From CAZFOB01 sp964520325 (GTDB lineage: Bacteria > Actinomycetota > JAICYB01), in NCBI GenBank assembly GCA_964520325.1, contig CAZFOB010000008.1:1-64000 (forward strand): a stretch of DNA of 64,000 nt, written 5' to 3'. Positions 1-8,304 of this stretch are shown in pieces. Positions within the stretch are counted from its first letter, which is position 1. Every line of letters starts with the position of its first letter. The notes below the pieces were generated by a model, which was given only the letters and a program-made list of their open reading frames with translations, was not told where the DNA came from and did not search any database. A program made the translations under genes and the position numbers.

Positions 1-1742
1 ACTACGACTACTACCAGCCCGAGGCATACGTCCCGTCGAGCGACACCTACATCGAGAAGGACAGCTCGATCAACGACGAGATCGATCGGCTGCGCCACTC
101 GGCGACGGCTGCCGTGCTCACACGGCGCGACGCGATCGTTGTCGCGTCGGTGTCCTGTATCTACGGCCTTGGCACACCCGAGGAGTACAAGCAGAACATG
201 CTCTACCTCCACCAGGGGGCCGAGATCCCGCGCGACCACATCGTCCGGCGGCTGGTCGATCTGCATTACCAGCGCAACGACGTCGCCATGTCGCGCGGGA
301 AGTTTCGTGTGCGCGGCGACACTCTCGAGATCCATCCGGCGTACGAGGAGACCGTGCTTCGCGTCGAGATGTTCGGCGACGAGATCGAGAAGCTCACGTG
401 GATCGGTCCCATCACCGGTGAGGTCATCGGAACTCCGGACGGCCTTCGGATCTATCCCGCCAGCCACTACATCGCCTCGACGGAACGGATGCAACGCGCG
501 ATGCGGCAGATCGAGGATGAGCTCGTCGTTCGCCTCGCGGAGTTCGAGTCGCAGAACAAGCTCCTCGAAGCACAGCGGCTTCGCATGCGGACGAACTACG
601 ACCTCGAGATGATGCGAGAGATCGGTTCGTGTGCCGGTATCGAGAACTACTCACGCCACATCGACGGACGATCGGCGGGGGAGCCCGCGTACACGCTGCT
701 CGACTACTTCCCGGACGACTTCCTGATCTTCATCGACGAGTCGCATATCACCGTGCCGCAGTTGCATGGCATGTACGAGGGCGACCGATCGCGCAAAGAG
801 ACGCTCGTCGACCACGGATTCCGGCTCCCGTCGGCGATGGACAACCGCCCGCTGCGCTTCGAGGAGTTCATGGAACGCATCGACCAGGTCGTGTTCGTGT
901 CAGCGACGCCGAGCGCGTACGAGATCAGGCAGAGTAAGGAGGTCGTCCAGCAGATCGTTCGTCCGACGGGCCTGATCGATCCCGAAGTCATCGTCCGGCC
1001 GACGCGCGGGCAGATCGACGATCTCATGGGTGAGATCCGCACCCGCGTCGAGAAGGAACAGCGGGTACTCGTCACGACGCTTACCAAGAAGATGGCCGAG
1101 GACCTCACCGACTACCTGCTCGAGATGGGGCTTCGCGTGCGATACCTCCACTCCGACATCGATACCGTGCAGCGCATCGAGATCCTGCGCGACCTGCGTC
1201 TCGGTGAGTTCGACGTTCTCGTCGGCATCAACCTGCTGCGTGAAGGTCTCGACCTGCCTGAGGTCACGCTCGTTGCCATCTTGGACGCCGACAAGGAAGG
1301 ATTCCTGCGCAGCGCCACTTCGCTCATCCAGATCATCGGACGCACGGCCCGCAACGTCGAGGGTCAGGTGCTGATGTACGCCGACAACATGACCGACTCC
1401 ATGAAGCAAGCTCTGGACGAGACCAACCGCCGCCGCGAGATCCAGATGGCGTACAACACCGAGCACGGGATCAAGCCGGAGACGGTGCGCAAGAACATCA
1501 CCGACTTCATCCTCCAGACGCGCGGCAGCCACGCAGCGACGCCGAATAAGAAGTCACGGCGGCGAAAGCGCGAGGACGCCGTGGAGATGCCGCTGGACGA
1601 GTTGAAGCGGTTGATCATGGTGCTCGAGGAGGAGATGAAGGAAGCGGCGCGAGACCTTCGTTTCGAGTACGCGGCGCGACTGCGCGACGAGGTGCAGGAC
1701 CTCAAGCGCGAGCTCCGCGAGATCCACGGCCAGCCGGTCTAA
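1..1742 (+). CDS. uvrB: UvrABC excinuclease subunit B, 5' end outside the window
   Basis: DNA-damage-binding helicase subunit of nucleotide excision repair; it receives the lesion from UvrA and recruits UvrC. The frame is open from base 3 and begins inside the conserved stretch YDYYQPEAYVPSSDTYIEKD, which lies about 90 residues into UvrB, so the start codon and the Walker A loop are off the left edge. Visible features are the DESH box (DESHITVPQL, near base 735), the helicase motif GRTARNVEGQ, and a C-terminal UVR coiled-coil motif (LDELKRLIMVLEEEMKEAAR) that contacts UvrC. The TAA stop at 1740-1742 overlaps the stop of the convergent cupin gene. uvrA and uvrC lie 9 and 21 kb downstream on the same strand, so all three subunits are in this window. 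Confidence 0.97.
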   Translation, partial: YDYYQPEAYVPSSDTYIEKDSSINDEIDRLRHSATAAVLTRRDAIVVASVSCIYGLGTPEEYKQNMLYLHQGAEIPRDHIVRRLVDLHYQRNDVAMSRGKFRVRGDTLEIHPAYEETVLRVEMFGDEIEKLTWIGPITGEVIGTPDGLRIYPASHYIASTERMQRAMRQIEDELVVRLAEFESQNKLLEAQRLRMRTNYDLEMMREIGSCAGIENYSRHIDGRSAGEPAYTLLDYFPDDFLIFIDESHITVPQLHGMYEGDRSRKETLVDHGFRLPSAMDNRPLRFEEFMERIDQVVFVSATPSAYEIRQSKEVVQQIVRPTGLIDPEVIVRPTRGQIDDLMGEIRTRVEKEQRVLVTTLTKKMAEDLTDYLLEMGLRVRYLHSDIDTVQRIEILRDLRLGEFDVLVGINLLREGLDLPEVTLVAILDADKEGFLRSATSLIQIIGRTARNVEGQVLMYADNMTDSMKQALDETNRRREIQMAYNTEHGIKPETVRKNITDFILQTRGSHAATPNKKSRRRKREDAVEMPLDELKRLIMVLEEEMKEAARDLRFEYAARLRDEVQDLKRELREIHGQPV

Positions 1743-2269
1743 GACCGCTGTGCTCCGATGATCCCGACGGCGATCACCACGGGGACGTTGCCGCGGTTGT
1801 GCCACGCGTGACGTGTCCCGTTCTGAACGACGGTATCGCCGGCTCTCAGCGTGACCTCGGCGCCGTCGTCCAGCTCGAGGACGACCTCGCCGGACAGCAC
1901 GACCTCGAAGTCGACGGTGTCAGTGGTGTGCATGCCTGGCGCATCCGGCTCCATGTGTCCGGCCATGCCGGGGAGTTTCTCTTCGAGCTCTGCGAAGGCC
2001 TTTTCGAAGTCGATGTCTTGGACCGACGCTTGGCTCTCCGGCGGCAACGTGAAGAACCCCCACCGGAACCCACTCGCGGGTGGGAAGTATGCATGCTGCG
2101 ACGGGAGCGTGCCGTCCGTCGGAAGCTGAACTACCGCATCGGCGCCCCACAGCCGGTGGAACTCTGCTCCTGGGAGCATCGTGACCGTCACGGGCTCGAC
2201 CTCGTCGTCGCTCACGAACACAGACTTCCCGCCATCCACTTGACCCGTCACAACCCGACGAACCTTCAT
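1739..2269 (-). CDS. Small cupin-domain protein
   Basis: A 176-residue protein whose C-terminal third is a classic Cupin_2 barrel: a GEVVLELDDGAEVTLRAGD strand pair followed by the second cupin motif with NGTRHAWHNRG. Single-domain cupins of this kind bind a metal and either oxidise or isomerise small ligands or sense them; the substrate cannot be read from sequence. The start at 2269 (ATG) is preceded by GAGGAGGGA and overlaps the stop of the upstream dioxygenase-like gene by four bases (ATGA), so it is the last gene of the operon that begins with the cyclase regulator. A longer upstream reading in this frame exists but only shadows the neighbour. Confidence 0.85.
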   Translation of the reverse strand: MKVRRVVTGQVDGGKSVFVSDDEVEPVTVTMLPGAEFHRLWGADAVVQLPTDGTLPSQHAYFPPASGFRWGFFTLPPESQASVQDIDFEKAFAELEEKLPGMAGHMEPDAPGMHTTDTVDFEVVLSGEVVLELDDGAEVTLRAGDTVVQNGTRHAWHNRGNVPVVIAVGIIGAQRS

Positions 2270-3462
2270 GCAGATCCCTCCTCGCCCGGTATTCGTACGT
2301 CGACGACCTCCGGCGGCATGCCATACAGGCTCAGGAACACGTTGCGGCGGACGTCGCCGGGCAACCGGGCTGCGGCGGCTTCCGGCGTCACGCGCAGCTT
2401 CGCCTTCGTGTCGAAGTTGATCTTGATCTCGTTGTACCGCGTCACCGGATTGGGCGGATGGCTCGGTGCGCGCTTGAAACCGGGGTGGGGGAGAGTACGT
2501 GGGAAGAGCCACAGATGTCCGAGGTTGTGGGGCAGGAAGTCGGAGGCGTGGTTGAACCACACCTCGTCGTAGTCGTTCTGGTGCGCCGGCGCCCCGAAGC
2601 TTCCGTCAGGTGCCGGTTGCGTCGGTGACGGCGGCACGCCGAGGACGTTGAAGAAGAACGACTTGTTCTCGCTCATGAGCACGGCGTGCGCCGGTGGCGG
2701 GAGGAATCCGCGCGATGTTCCCGGAGCCGGGACGTCCCACACATTCATCTTGAAGATCACGGGATCGCCAATCCAGCCGGTGACGTCTGCGCACGGATCG
2801 AAATCATATGTGATCGTGTGGTACGCGCCGTCCGCCCATGTCCTCACGTCGGTCTCGACGTCGGATCCGGAGCCGTCTCCCGGCGCCACGGAGTTCGGAA
2901 CGGGTAGCACCATGTTGGAGAAGTCGACGAACATGCTCACGAAGCCGACGGCGTCCCACATGGCGTCGTCTGCGCATGCGATCTCGTCTTCGACCTCGAA
3001 GATGAGGACGACGTTGTCGTCCGTCGATGGTCGTTCGCGGAACACGAGCCCTTTGCCGATCACCACGAAGTCGCCGGCCGCGGCGGTGAGGGGACCGAGC
3101 TCGGTGTCCACCGCGAATTCACCGCGGTGATAGAAGCGGATCTGGTTGTAGTCGGTATTCTTCTCGCAGAACGGCATCGCTTTTGACCGCCGCGAGAGCA
3201 GGACGCGGATGCCGTCGCCCTCGAGCAGACACATCGGCTCTCCACCGGGATCATGCAGGTCGGACGGTTCGAGGACGTTCGAGTTGATCCCTGCGTACAT
3301 GATGTCGTCGCTCGACCAACGTTTCGGAACGCCGGCATTGTGACGGCGGTAGATGTGCACCCAGTCGCCGAAGAACCCCTTCTGCGTGTAGACCTCGTCC
3401 GAGTGTTCGGGCACGCCGGTCGGCGGATGCGGGATGTCGCCCTGACGGTAGACCGGCATCAT
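2266..3462 (-). CDS. Homogentisate 1,2-dioxygenase-like protein
   Basis: A 398-residue double-cupin protein of the homogentisate dioxygenase family, which cleaves the aromatic ring of homogentisate in tyrosine catabolism using Fe(II). Family-type features include QIRFYHRGEFAVDTELGPL in the N-terminal half and a C-terminal putative iron site with His294 and Glu300 (HQNDYDE, the His-X5-Glu spacing of the family) and a likely third His near 326. The stop overlaps the start of the small cupin and the start overlaps the stop of the NTF2-like gene (both ATGA). No other gene of the homogentisate pathway (maleylacetoacetate isomerase, fumarylacetoacetase) is nearby. The substrate may therefore be a different aromatic compound, and I do not assign hmgA. 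Confidence 0.8.
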   Translation of the reverse strand: MMPVYRQGDIPHPPTGVPEHSDEVYTQKGFFGDWVHIYRRHNAGVPKRWSSDDIMYAGINSNVLEPSDLHDPGGEPMCLLEGDGIRVLLSRRSKAMPFCEKNTDYNQIRFYHRGEFAVDTELGPLTAAAGDFVVIGKGLVFRERPSTDDNVVLIFEVEDEIACADDAMWDAVGFVSMFVDFSNMVLPVPNSVAPGDGSGSDVETDVRTWADGAYHTITYDFDPCADVTGWIGDPVIFKMNVWDVPAPGTSRGFLPPPAHAVLMSENKSFFFNVLGVPPSPTQPAPDGSFGAPAHQNDYDEVWFNHASDFLPHNLGHLWLFPRTLPHPGFKRAPSHPPNPVTRYNEIKINFDTKAKLRVTPEAAAARLPGDVRRNVFLSLYGMPPEVVDVRIPGEEGSA

Positions 3463-3845
3463 CCGCCGCCGTACACGGTCGAGAGGTCGGCGGCGATGCG
3501 CTGGGAGGCGAAGCGGCCGTTGGACACTGTGCCGATCACGATTCCCGGTACATCGATCTCACGCGCGTCTGCCAGGGTGTAATGCGCGACGACTTCGAAG
3601 ATGACCACGTCGTCGTCCTCTTCCCAGGCGTGCGTCACTTCGTGCGCGATGCTCTTGATGATCGGGTTCGCCATACCGCCACGCATGACACGGTCGATCG
3701 CGTCGTATCCAACGATCTCGGGCAGATGCGCGATGCGCAGCGTGGCGTCCGGAGTGAAGTACCGCTCGCACTCGTCGAGGCGGCCGGTGTCCATGAGCTC
3801 GTAGTAGCCACGGATCCACTCGAGCGTCTCTGGTCGTGCGCGCAC
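3459..3845 (-). CDS. NTF2/SnoaL-like small protein
   Basis: A 128-residue protein with the look of the SnoaL/NTF2-like cone fold: N-terminal helix (ETLEWIRGYYELMDTGRLDE), then FTPDATLRIAHLPEIVGYDA and alternating beta strands ending in SNGRFASQRIAADL. Members act as polyketide cyclases, isomerases or small-ligand binders; the exact role is unknown here. It starts at a GTG 12 bases after the alpha/beta hydrolase stop, with no strong ribosome binding site, and its stop overlaps the start of the dioxygenase-like gene (ATGA). Position inside the operon suggests it handles an intermediate of the same aromatic or ester substrate. Confidence 0.75.
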   Translation of the reverse strand: MRARPETLEWIRGYYELMDTGRLDECERYFTPDATLRIAHLPEIVGYDAIDRVMRGGMANPIIKSIAHEVTHAWEEDDDVVIFEVVAHYTLADAREIDVPGIVIGTVSNGRFASQRIAADLSTVYGGG

Positions 3846-3857
3846 GAGAGAAGTGTT

Positions 3858-4916
3858 CTACGAGACGTGTCCGCGGAGCCAGTCGGCGATGAGGTCCGCA
3901 GTGGTGTCGCGTCCGTTGGTTGGCTGGAGGAGGTAGTGGTCGCCCGGGACGAACTCGAGCTGTTTGTCCGCCGAGCCGAGCGCGTCGAAGATCGTTTGCG
4001 CGTCGCTCGGGTAGCAGCCCTGGTCGGCCGTCGATTGGATGACGAGCGAGGGACAGGTGACCTTCGCCAGGTTGGGCGCTCCGCGGCACTTCGACTCGGC
4101 GAGGGACCACATCGAGAGCCAGCTTCGGCACGTGCTCACCGCGCCGATGCCCCACGGGCCGTAGTTCGCCCGCTTCGGGTCGCCGAAGTAGCAGCCGACG
4201 GTGCGATCCGACGGATCGATGCCGAGGTCCAGGAAACGCAGATCGGCCCACACGCGATAGATGTTGAACGTCCGGTCGTAGGCGCCGGCCGACTCGAGGC
4301 GTGCGATCTCGTCCTTCGCCCACGCGGTGATGCGATCGTTGCGCGCCACCTGAGCAGCGCGATAGCGCTCGATGAACTCCCTGGTGTAGGGGGGTCCGTT
4401 GTTCGGGTCGAACATGTTGAGATCGGGATCGGCGCTCAGTAAGTCGTTCTCGTCGACAACGGACGGATCGATCCACGCTGTGTGCACTTCGGGACGTCCC
4501 TGGTGCGCGCAAAGCGAGATGAACAGGTCTCCTGGAGCGTCACTTAGTGCGTGATACGCCGACATCAGGGACGCGCCGCCGGAGTTCCCGAGCAGGACGA
4601 CCGTCTCGACTCCGGCTTCCTCCCGCAGCCACCGCACGCCTGCGCCGATGTCGCCGATAGCAGGTTCGAGGATGAAGTACGCACCGTTGCCGCGGAACCT
4701 CGTGTTCCATCCGAGGAACCCGAATCCGCGCTCGGCCATGAATGTCGCGAGGTAGTGCTCGCTGAAGTCGATCTCGTAGTGCGTGGCGATGAGCGCAACG
4801 CTCGGTTTCTTGCCCGCCGCCGCGTAGTACACGCCCTGGCACGGGTTGCTCCCGTGACCGGCTCGCGCAGCGTTGCGCGGAACCAACGAGATGAAGGTTC
4901 GATCGACGCCCGTCAT
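3858..4916 (-). CDS. Alpha/beta hydrolase
   Basis: A 352-residue alpha/beta-hydrolase fold protein. The nucleophile elbow is VVLLGNSGGASLMSA with Ser112. A likely acid follows in STADQGCYPSD and the catalytic His in PGDHYLLQP near the C terminus. An N-terminal oxyanion-region motif (ALIATHYEIDFSEHY) precedes it. It probably hydrolyses an ester or carbon-carbon bond; no substrate can be named. There is no signal peptide. The ATG at 4916 overlaps the TGA of the upstream cyclase regulator (ATGA), so the two are translationally coupled. A much longer reading upstream in the same frame is a shadow of the cyclase gene. Confidence 0.85.
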   Translation of the reverse strand: MTGVDRTFISLVPRNAARAGHGSNPCQGVYYAAAGKKPSVALIATHYEIDFSEHYLATFMAERGFGFLGWNTRFRGNGAYFILEPAIGDIGAGVRWLREEAGVETVVLLGNSGGASLMSAYHALSDAPGDLFISLCAHQGRPEVHTAWIDPSVVDENDLLSADPDLNMFDPNNGPPYTREFIERYRAAQVARNDRITAWAKDEIARLESAGAYDRTFNIYRVWADLRFLDLGIDPSDRTVGCYFGDPKRANYGPWGIGAVSTCRSWLSMWSLAESKCRGAPNLAKVTCPSLVIQSTADQGCYPSDAQTIFDALGSADKQLEFVPGDHYLLQPTNGRDTTADLIADWLRGHVS

Positions 4917-7900
4917 CGAGCGATCAGCGTATCGAGTGCGACCGCCCTCGCCGTCGCGCCCATCTCTTCGTAGAGCCGTCGCGCTGCGTCGAGCTGATGC
5001 GCGCGTTCCTCCTCGTCGCCGAGCTCTCCGGCGAGCTCGGCGAGTTCCTCCCGCAACGGAGACTCGAGCGAGCGGTACCCGGTGCGCTTGAGCACGTGGA
5101 GGCACCGGAGGAGGTCTGCGCCCTCGGCCCGCGCGTCCGCGCGGCCGAGGGCGCGCCGCGCTTTCGCCAGGAGGGTGCGCGCGCGTACCGCGAGCGCACC
5201 CTCGCCCCCCTCGAACGCCTCGGCCGCCAGATGCTCGGCCTGCTCGGCGTTGTCCGCCTCGAGGTGGGCTTCGGCGAGCGACGCCAGGACGAGCGGCTGG
5301 AGGTGAAGACCGGTACGGTGCTCCCTCATCTGCATGAGCGCGCGCTCGAGCGCGCCGATCGCCTCGGACGTGGCCCCGCGAAGCGTCAGCGCTCGTCCGT
5401 TGCTGTGATAGGAGCTCCATACCGCGAGGAGTGTGCCGATCCGTTCGGCGACGTCGACGGCTTGGGCTGCGTGCGCGCCGGCTCCAACGGCATCGCCGCG
5501 CAGGCACGCGAGGTCGACGCACCCTTGGTGCGCCCAGCACAGGATCTCGAGCTCGCCGTGCTCGCGCGCGAGCCGCAATGCACGGTCGAACGCTTCGTCG
5601 GCTTCGGCCGCGCGTCCCATGTAGGTGAGCAGTCGTCCGCGGTTCATCACCAGCCAGATGTACGGGCTGTATCCGAGGTGCTCGGCCCCCACGCGCGGAT
5701 TTGTTGGGACATCGAGCAGTGCTTCGTCGACGATCTCGAGTGAACGGCCGAGCTCGTCGAATTGCGTGGCCCACGACGCGAGGTTGACGGCGACCGCCAG
5801 GCGCAGGCCGCGCAACCCGACGTCGTCGGCGAGTTTCGCGGCTTCGAGCGAAAGCTCGCTGGCCTGCGCGACGTCGCCGGAGATCCCGCGTACGCGCGCG
5901 AACACGAGCAAGAGACGGGCGAGCGAGCGTTTGTCGCCGAGATGCTCGGCGAGCGTACGCCCTTCGTCGAAGAGCGCTTGCGCCTGGATCTCGGTCAGTC
6001 CGTGACGGGGGCCGAGGTTGAGCACGCCGAGACACGCGGCGAGGGCAAGCGTCTCGGCCTCGTCGACGGGGTAGGCACCGACGAGCTCCCGGACCTTCTC
6101 CCAATGACGCAAGCCGAGCGACGTGTCGTTCTGCGCCGCCCACTCCGCCGCGCGTCGATGCCAGCGCGCCGCCTCATGCGCGTCGCCGGCCTCTTCCCAG
6201 TGCCGAGCGAGGACCGGCGCGCGCTCGTCCAGCCTGTCGTCGTACGCCTCGGCGATCGCCGAGGCGACGATGGCGTGCAGACGGCGGCGCCGTTCGCCGA
6301 GTTGCGAGTTGTACGCCACTTCCTGGGTGAGCGGGTGCTTGAAGCCGTATTCGGCGTCGGGCTTGGGTGCGCCGTATGGCGCCCCCATCGAAGGGGATGC
6401 ATGTAACGGCGCTCCTCCCGAAGGGATGCTGCGTTCGACGATGAACTCAGCACTGACCAACGCGCGAAGTGTGGCATCGAGCTCGAACGCGGCGAGTTCG
6501 GCAGCCCTCTCGAGCACGCTGAACGAGAACTCCGGGCCGATCACTGCGGCGGCTTGCAGGACGTTTTTCTCACGCTCGCCGAGCCGGTCCAGCCTCGCCG
6601 CGAGGATCGCCTGCACGGTTGGAGGAACCGATATCTGCGACAGAGCACCGACGAGGCGGTAGTTGCCCGGCTCTCCGACGAGCGCGCCGGTACCAACGAG
6701 CGACTGCATGATCTCCTCGATGAAGAACGGGTTGCCCCCCGACCGCCTGATCACGTACGGTCCGAGCGATCGGAGCGATGTGTCGTTACCGAGCCGATGC
6801 GCGATGAGCTCGTCGATCGCGTCGGCGTCGAGGGGGCCGAGTGCAAGCCGGCGGTACGAGTCCGCCGTCCAGTCCACCCGGTACTCGGGACGGAAGTTGA
6901 GCAGCAACATGGTGCGGGTGTCCGTAACGGCTCCGACGAGATGCGGGATGAACGTTGCGCTGCCTTCGTCGAACCACTGCAGATCCTCGATGAGGACGAG
7001 TGCCGGACCGCGGCCGGAACGTGCGGCGATCAAGCGCCGAGTCAGTGCGTGCAGTTGCGACAGTCGCGCGTCGGGATCGAGTTGCGGCCACGGGAGATCC
7101 GGGTCGGCGACGCCCAGGAAGTCGAAGACGAGCGGCAGCGAAGTCCGGAACGATTCGTCGAGCAGGAGCAGGCTTCCCGCGATCTTCTGCCGAGCCGCCA
7201 CCGGTCCGTCGATCTCCGCGACGCCGAAGTATCCGCGCAGCAGCTCGAGGACGGGGGCGAACGGGAAGGCTCGCCCGTGCGGTTGGCCGTGCGCGACGAA
7301 GACTTTCATACCGGACGCGCGTGCTCGCTCGAGGAACTCGTGGCACAGTCGGCTCTTGCCGACCCCCGCCTCGCCGACGACCCCAACGACCTGACCGTCC
7401 CCTGCTTCGACGTCGTCGAGCGCCTGCTTCAGCACGGCCGCCTCTTCTCGTCGTCCGACGAATCGCGACAGGCCGCGAGCGGTCGCGATGTCGAAGCGAT
7501 TGCGTCGCGCACCGATCCCTTTCAGCTCGTAGACGCGCACGGGTTCGCGCACGCCCTTCACGTCGAACTGACCGAGGTCCTCCAGATCGAAGAAGCCGCC
7601 CGCAAGCTCCGCTGTGCGCACCGTGATGTATGCCGTCCCCGGGGCTGCGAGGTGCTCCATCCGCGAGGCTAGCCCCACGGTATGTCCAACGGCTGTGTAT
7701 TCCATGTGCAGGTCGGGACCGATACCGCCGACCACAACCTCGCCCGAGTTCATCCCGATGCGGACGGAGAAGCTCAGGCCCTTCTCACGTCGGAGGTCGC
7801 GCGCGTACAGGCCGAGTGTGTCGCACAGATGCAGGGCCGCGTAGCACGCGCGTCGCGCGTGGTCTTCGTGTGCGATCGGCGCACCGAAGATCGCCATGAT

Positions 7901-8230
7901 TCCGTCACCGGTGTACTGGTTGATCGTGCCCTCGAAGCGATGCACTCCTTCTGTGAGGATCGCGTAGAAGCGGTTGAGGATCCGGCGCCAATCCTCCGGG
8001 TCGACGTCCTCGGAGAGATCCATCGACCCTTTGACGTCCGCGAACATGACGGTGACCTGCTTCCGTTCGCCCTCGACCGCCCCGCGAGCGTTGCGGATCT
8101 TGTCCGCAAGGTGTGAAGGCACGGCGAGGTGGACGTCCGGCACGGCGCCGGCGGCAGCCAACGGCTGTCCGCAGTTGTCGCAGAACCGGGCGCCCTGCCG
8201 GTTGTCCTGCCCACAGGAAGCGCACCCCAT
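4913..8230 (-). CDS. Zinc-ribbon / class III adenylate cyclase / AAA ATPase / TPR regulator
   Basis: A 1105-residue signalling protein. An N-terminal zinc ribbon (CASC...CDNC, residues 3-20) is followed by a class III nucleotide cyclase domain (about 57-235) with metal-binding Asp65 (FADVKGS) and Asp109 (YTGDGIMAIF). An AAA/STAND ATPase follows with Walker A GEAGVGKS (286-293), and the C-terminal half is built of TPR-like helical repeats. Such proteins couple ligand sensing through the TPRs to cAMP production and/or transcriptional control. I chose the ATG at 8230 because the zinc ribbon begins there; the longer frame would read through the 27-bp tandem repeat. It heads a five-gene overlapping operon (to 1739). 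Near residue 600-625 a Pro/Gly/Ala/Ser-rich stretch corresponds to inserted hairpin repeats at 6362-6433. Confidence 0.92.
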   Translation of the reverse strand: MGCASCGQDNRQGARFCDNCGQPLAAAGAVPDVHLAVPSHLADKIRNARGAVEGERKQVTVMFADVKGSMDLSEDVDPEDWRRILNRFYAILTEGVHRFEGTINQYTGDGIMAIFGAPIAHEDHARRACYAALHLCDTLGLYARDLRREKGLSFSVRIGMNSGEVVVGGIGPDLHMEYTAVGHTVGLASRMEHLAAPGTAYITVRTAELAGGFFDLEDLGQFDVKGVREPVRVYELKGIGARRNRFDIATARGLSRFVGRREEAAVLKQALDDVEAGDGQVVGVVGEAGVGKSRLCHEFLERARASGMKVFVAHGQPHGRAFPFAPVLELLRGYFGVAEIDGPVAARQKIAGSLLLLDESFRTSLPLVFDFLGVADPDLPWPQLDPDARLSQLHALTRRLIAARSGRGPALVLIEDLQWFDEGSATFIPHLVGAVTDTRTMLLLNFRPEYRVDWTADSYRRLALGPLDADAIDELIAHRLGNDTSLRSLGPYVIRRSGGNPFFIEEIMQSLVGTGALVGEPGNYRLVGALSQISVPPTVQAILAARLDRLGEREKNVLQAAAVIGPEFSFSVLERAAELAAFELDATLRALVSAEFIVERSIPSGGAPLHASPSMGAPYGAPKPDAEYGFKHPLTQEVAYNSQLGERRRRLHAIVASAIAEAYDDRLDERAPVLARHWEEAGDAHEAARWHRRAAEWAAQNDTSLGLRHWEKVRELVGAYPVDEAETLALAACLGVLNLGPRHGLTEIQAQALFDEGRTLAEHLGDKRSLARLLLVFARVRGISGDVAQASELSLEAAKLADDVGLRGLRLAVAVNLASWATQFDELGRSLEIVDEALLDVPTNPRVGAEHLGYSPYIWLVMNRGRLLTYMGRAAEADEAFDRALRLAREHGELEILCWAHQGCVDLACLRGDAVGAGAHAAQAVDVAERIGTLLAVWSSYHSNGRALTLRGATSEAIGALERALMQMREHRTGLHLQPLVLASLAEAHLEADNAEQAEHLAAEAFEGGEGALAVRARTLLAKARRALGRADARAEGADLLRCLHVLKRTGYRSLESPLREELAELAGELGDEEERAHQLDAARRLYEEMGATARAVALDTLIAR
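6362..6433. repeat. In-frame hairpin-repeat insertion in the cyclase gene
   Basis: Three small palindromes in a row: an imperfect GGGTGCGCC/GGCGCCCCC stem with a 4-base loop (6365-6386), CCCC-ATCGAA-GGGG, and TCCC-GAA-GGGA. On the coding (minus) strand they encode a Pro/Gly/Ala/Ser-rich stretch of roughly 22 residues. It sits between two conserved segments (EFIVERS and DAEYGFKHPLTQEVAY) that are normally nearly adjacent in this family. The GCGCC-4 nt-GGCGC core resembles the copies at 57399 and 58142. Confidence 0.6.
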
Positions 8231-8246
8231 CGCTCGTCTAGTGTGA

Positions 8247-8300
8247 CGGCATGGATGGAGCGCAGCGACTCCCCGGCATGGATGGAGCGCAGCGACTCCC
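8247..8300. repeat. Perfect 27-bp tandem duplication
   Basis: Two identical 27-base units, 8247-8273 and 8274-8300, fill the 70-base divergent gap between the cyclase operon and the ChbG-like gene and end directly at the ATG at 8301. Each contains GGAGCGCAGCGACTCC, which can form a short hairpin. A related copy, 18 of 20 matching, sits just upstream of the DJ-1/PfpI gene (10239-10258, opposite orientation). Confidence 0.9.
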
Positions 8301-8304
8301 ATGA
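8251..8304 (+). CDS. Possible 17-codon leader ORF encoded by the tandem repeat
   Basis: The repeat encodes MDGAQRLPGMDGAQRLP, an exact 9-residue repeat read through once and nearly twice. Its TGA (8302-8304) overlaps the ATG of the ChbG-like gene at 8301 (ATGA), the coupling style used throughout this window. A TAGTGT hexamer at 8239-8244 lies seven bases before the ATG at 8251, as in leaderless actinobacterial transcripts. No ribosome binding site is seen for it. It may be a real coupled leader peptide or merely a by-product of the duplication. Confidence 0.35.
   Translation: MDGAQRLPGMDGAQRLP

Noticed and set aside
2579..2597. GGTGCGCCGGCGCCCC in the dioxygenase-like gene, similar to the hairpin repeat
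   Set aside because: It encodes the conserved metal-site region (GAPAHQND) and lacks the loop, so the match is coincidental.
3582..4442. Long plus-strand ORF (286 codons) opposite the hydrolase operon
   Set aside because: Val/Arg-rich shadow of the minus-strand genes, no domain and no ribosome binding site; the same applies to other long antisense frames such as 11464-12555 and 22278-23834.
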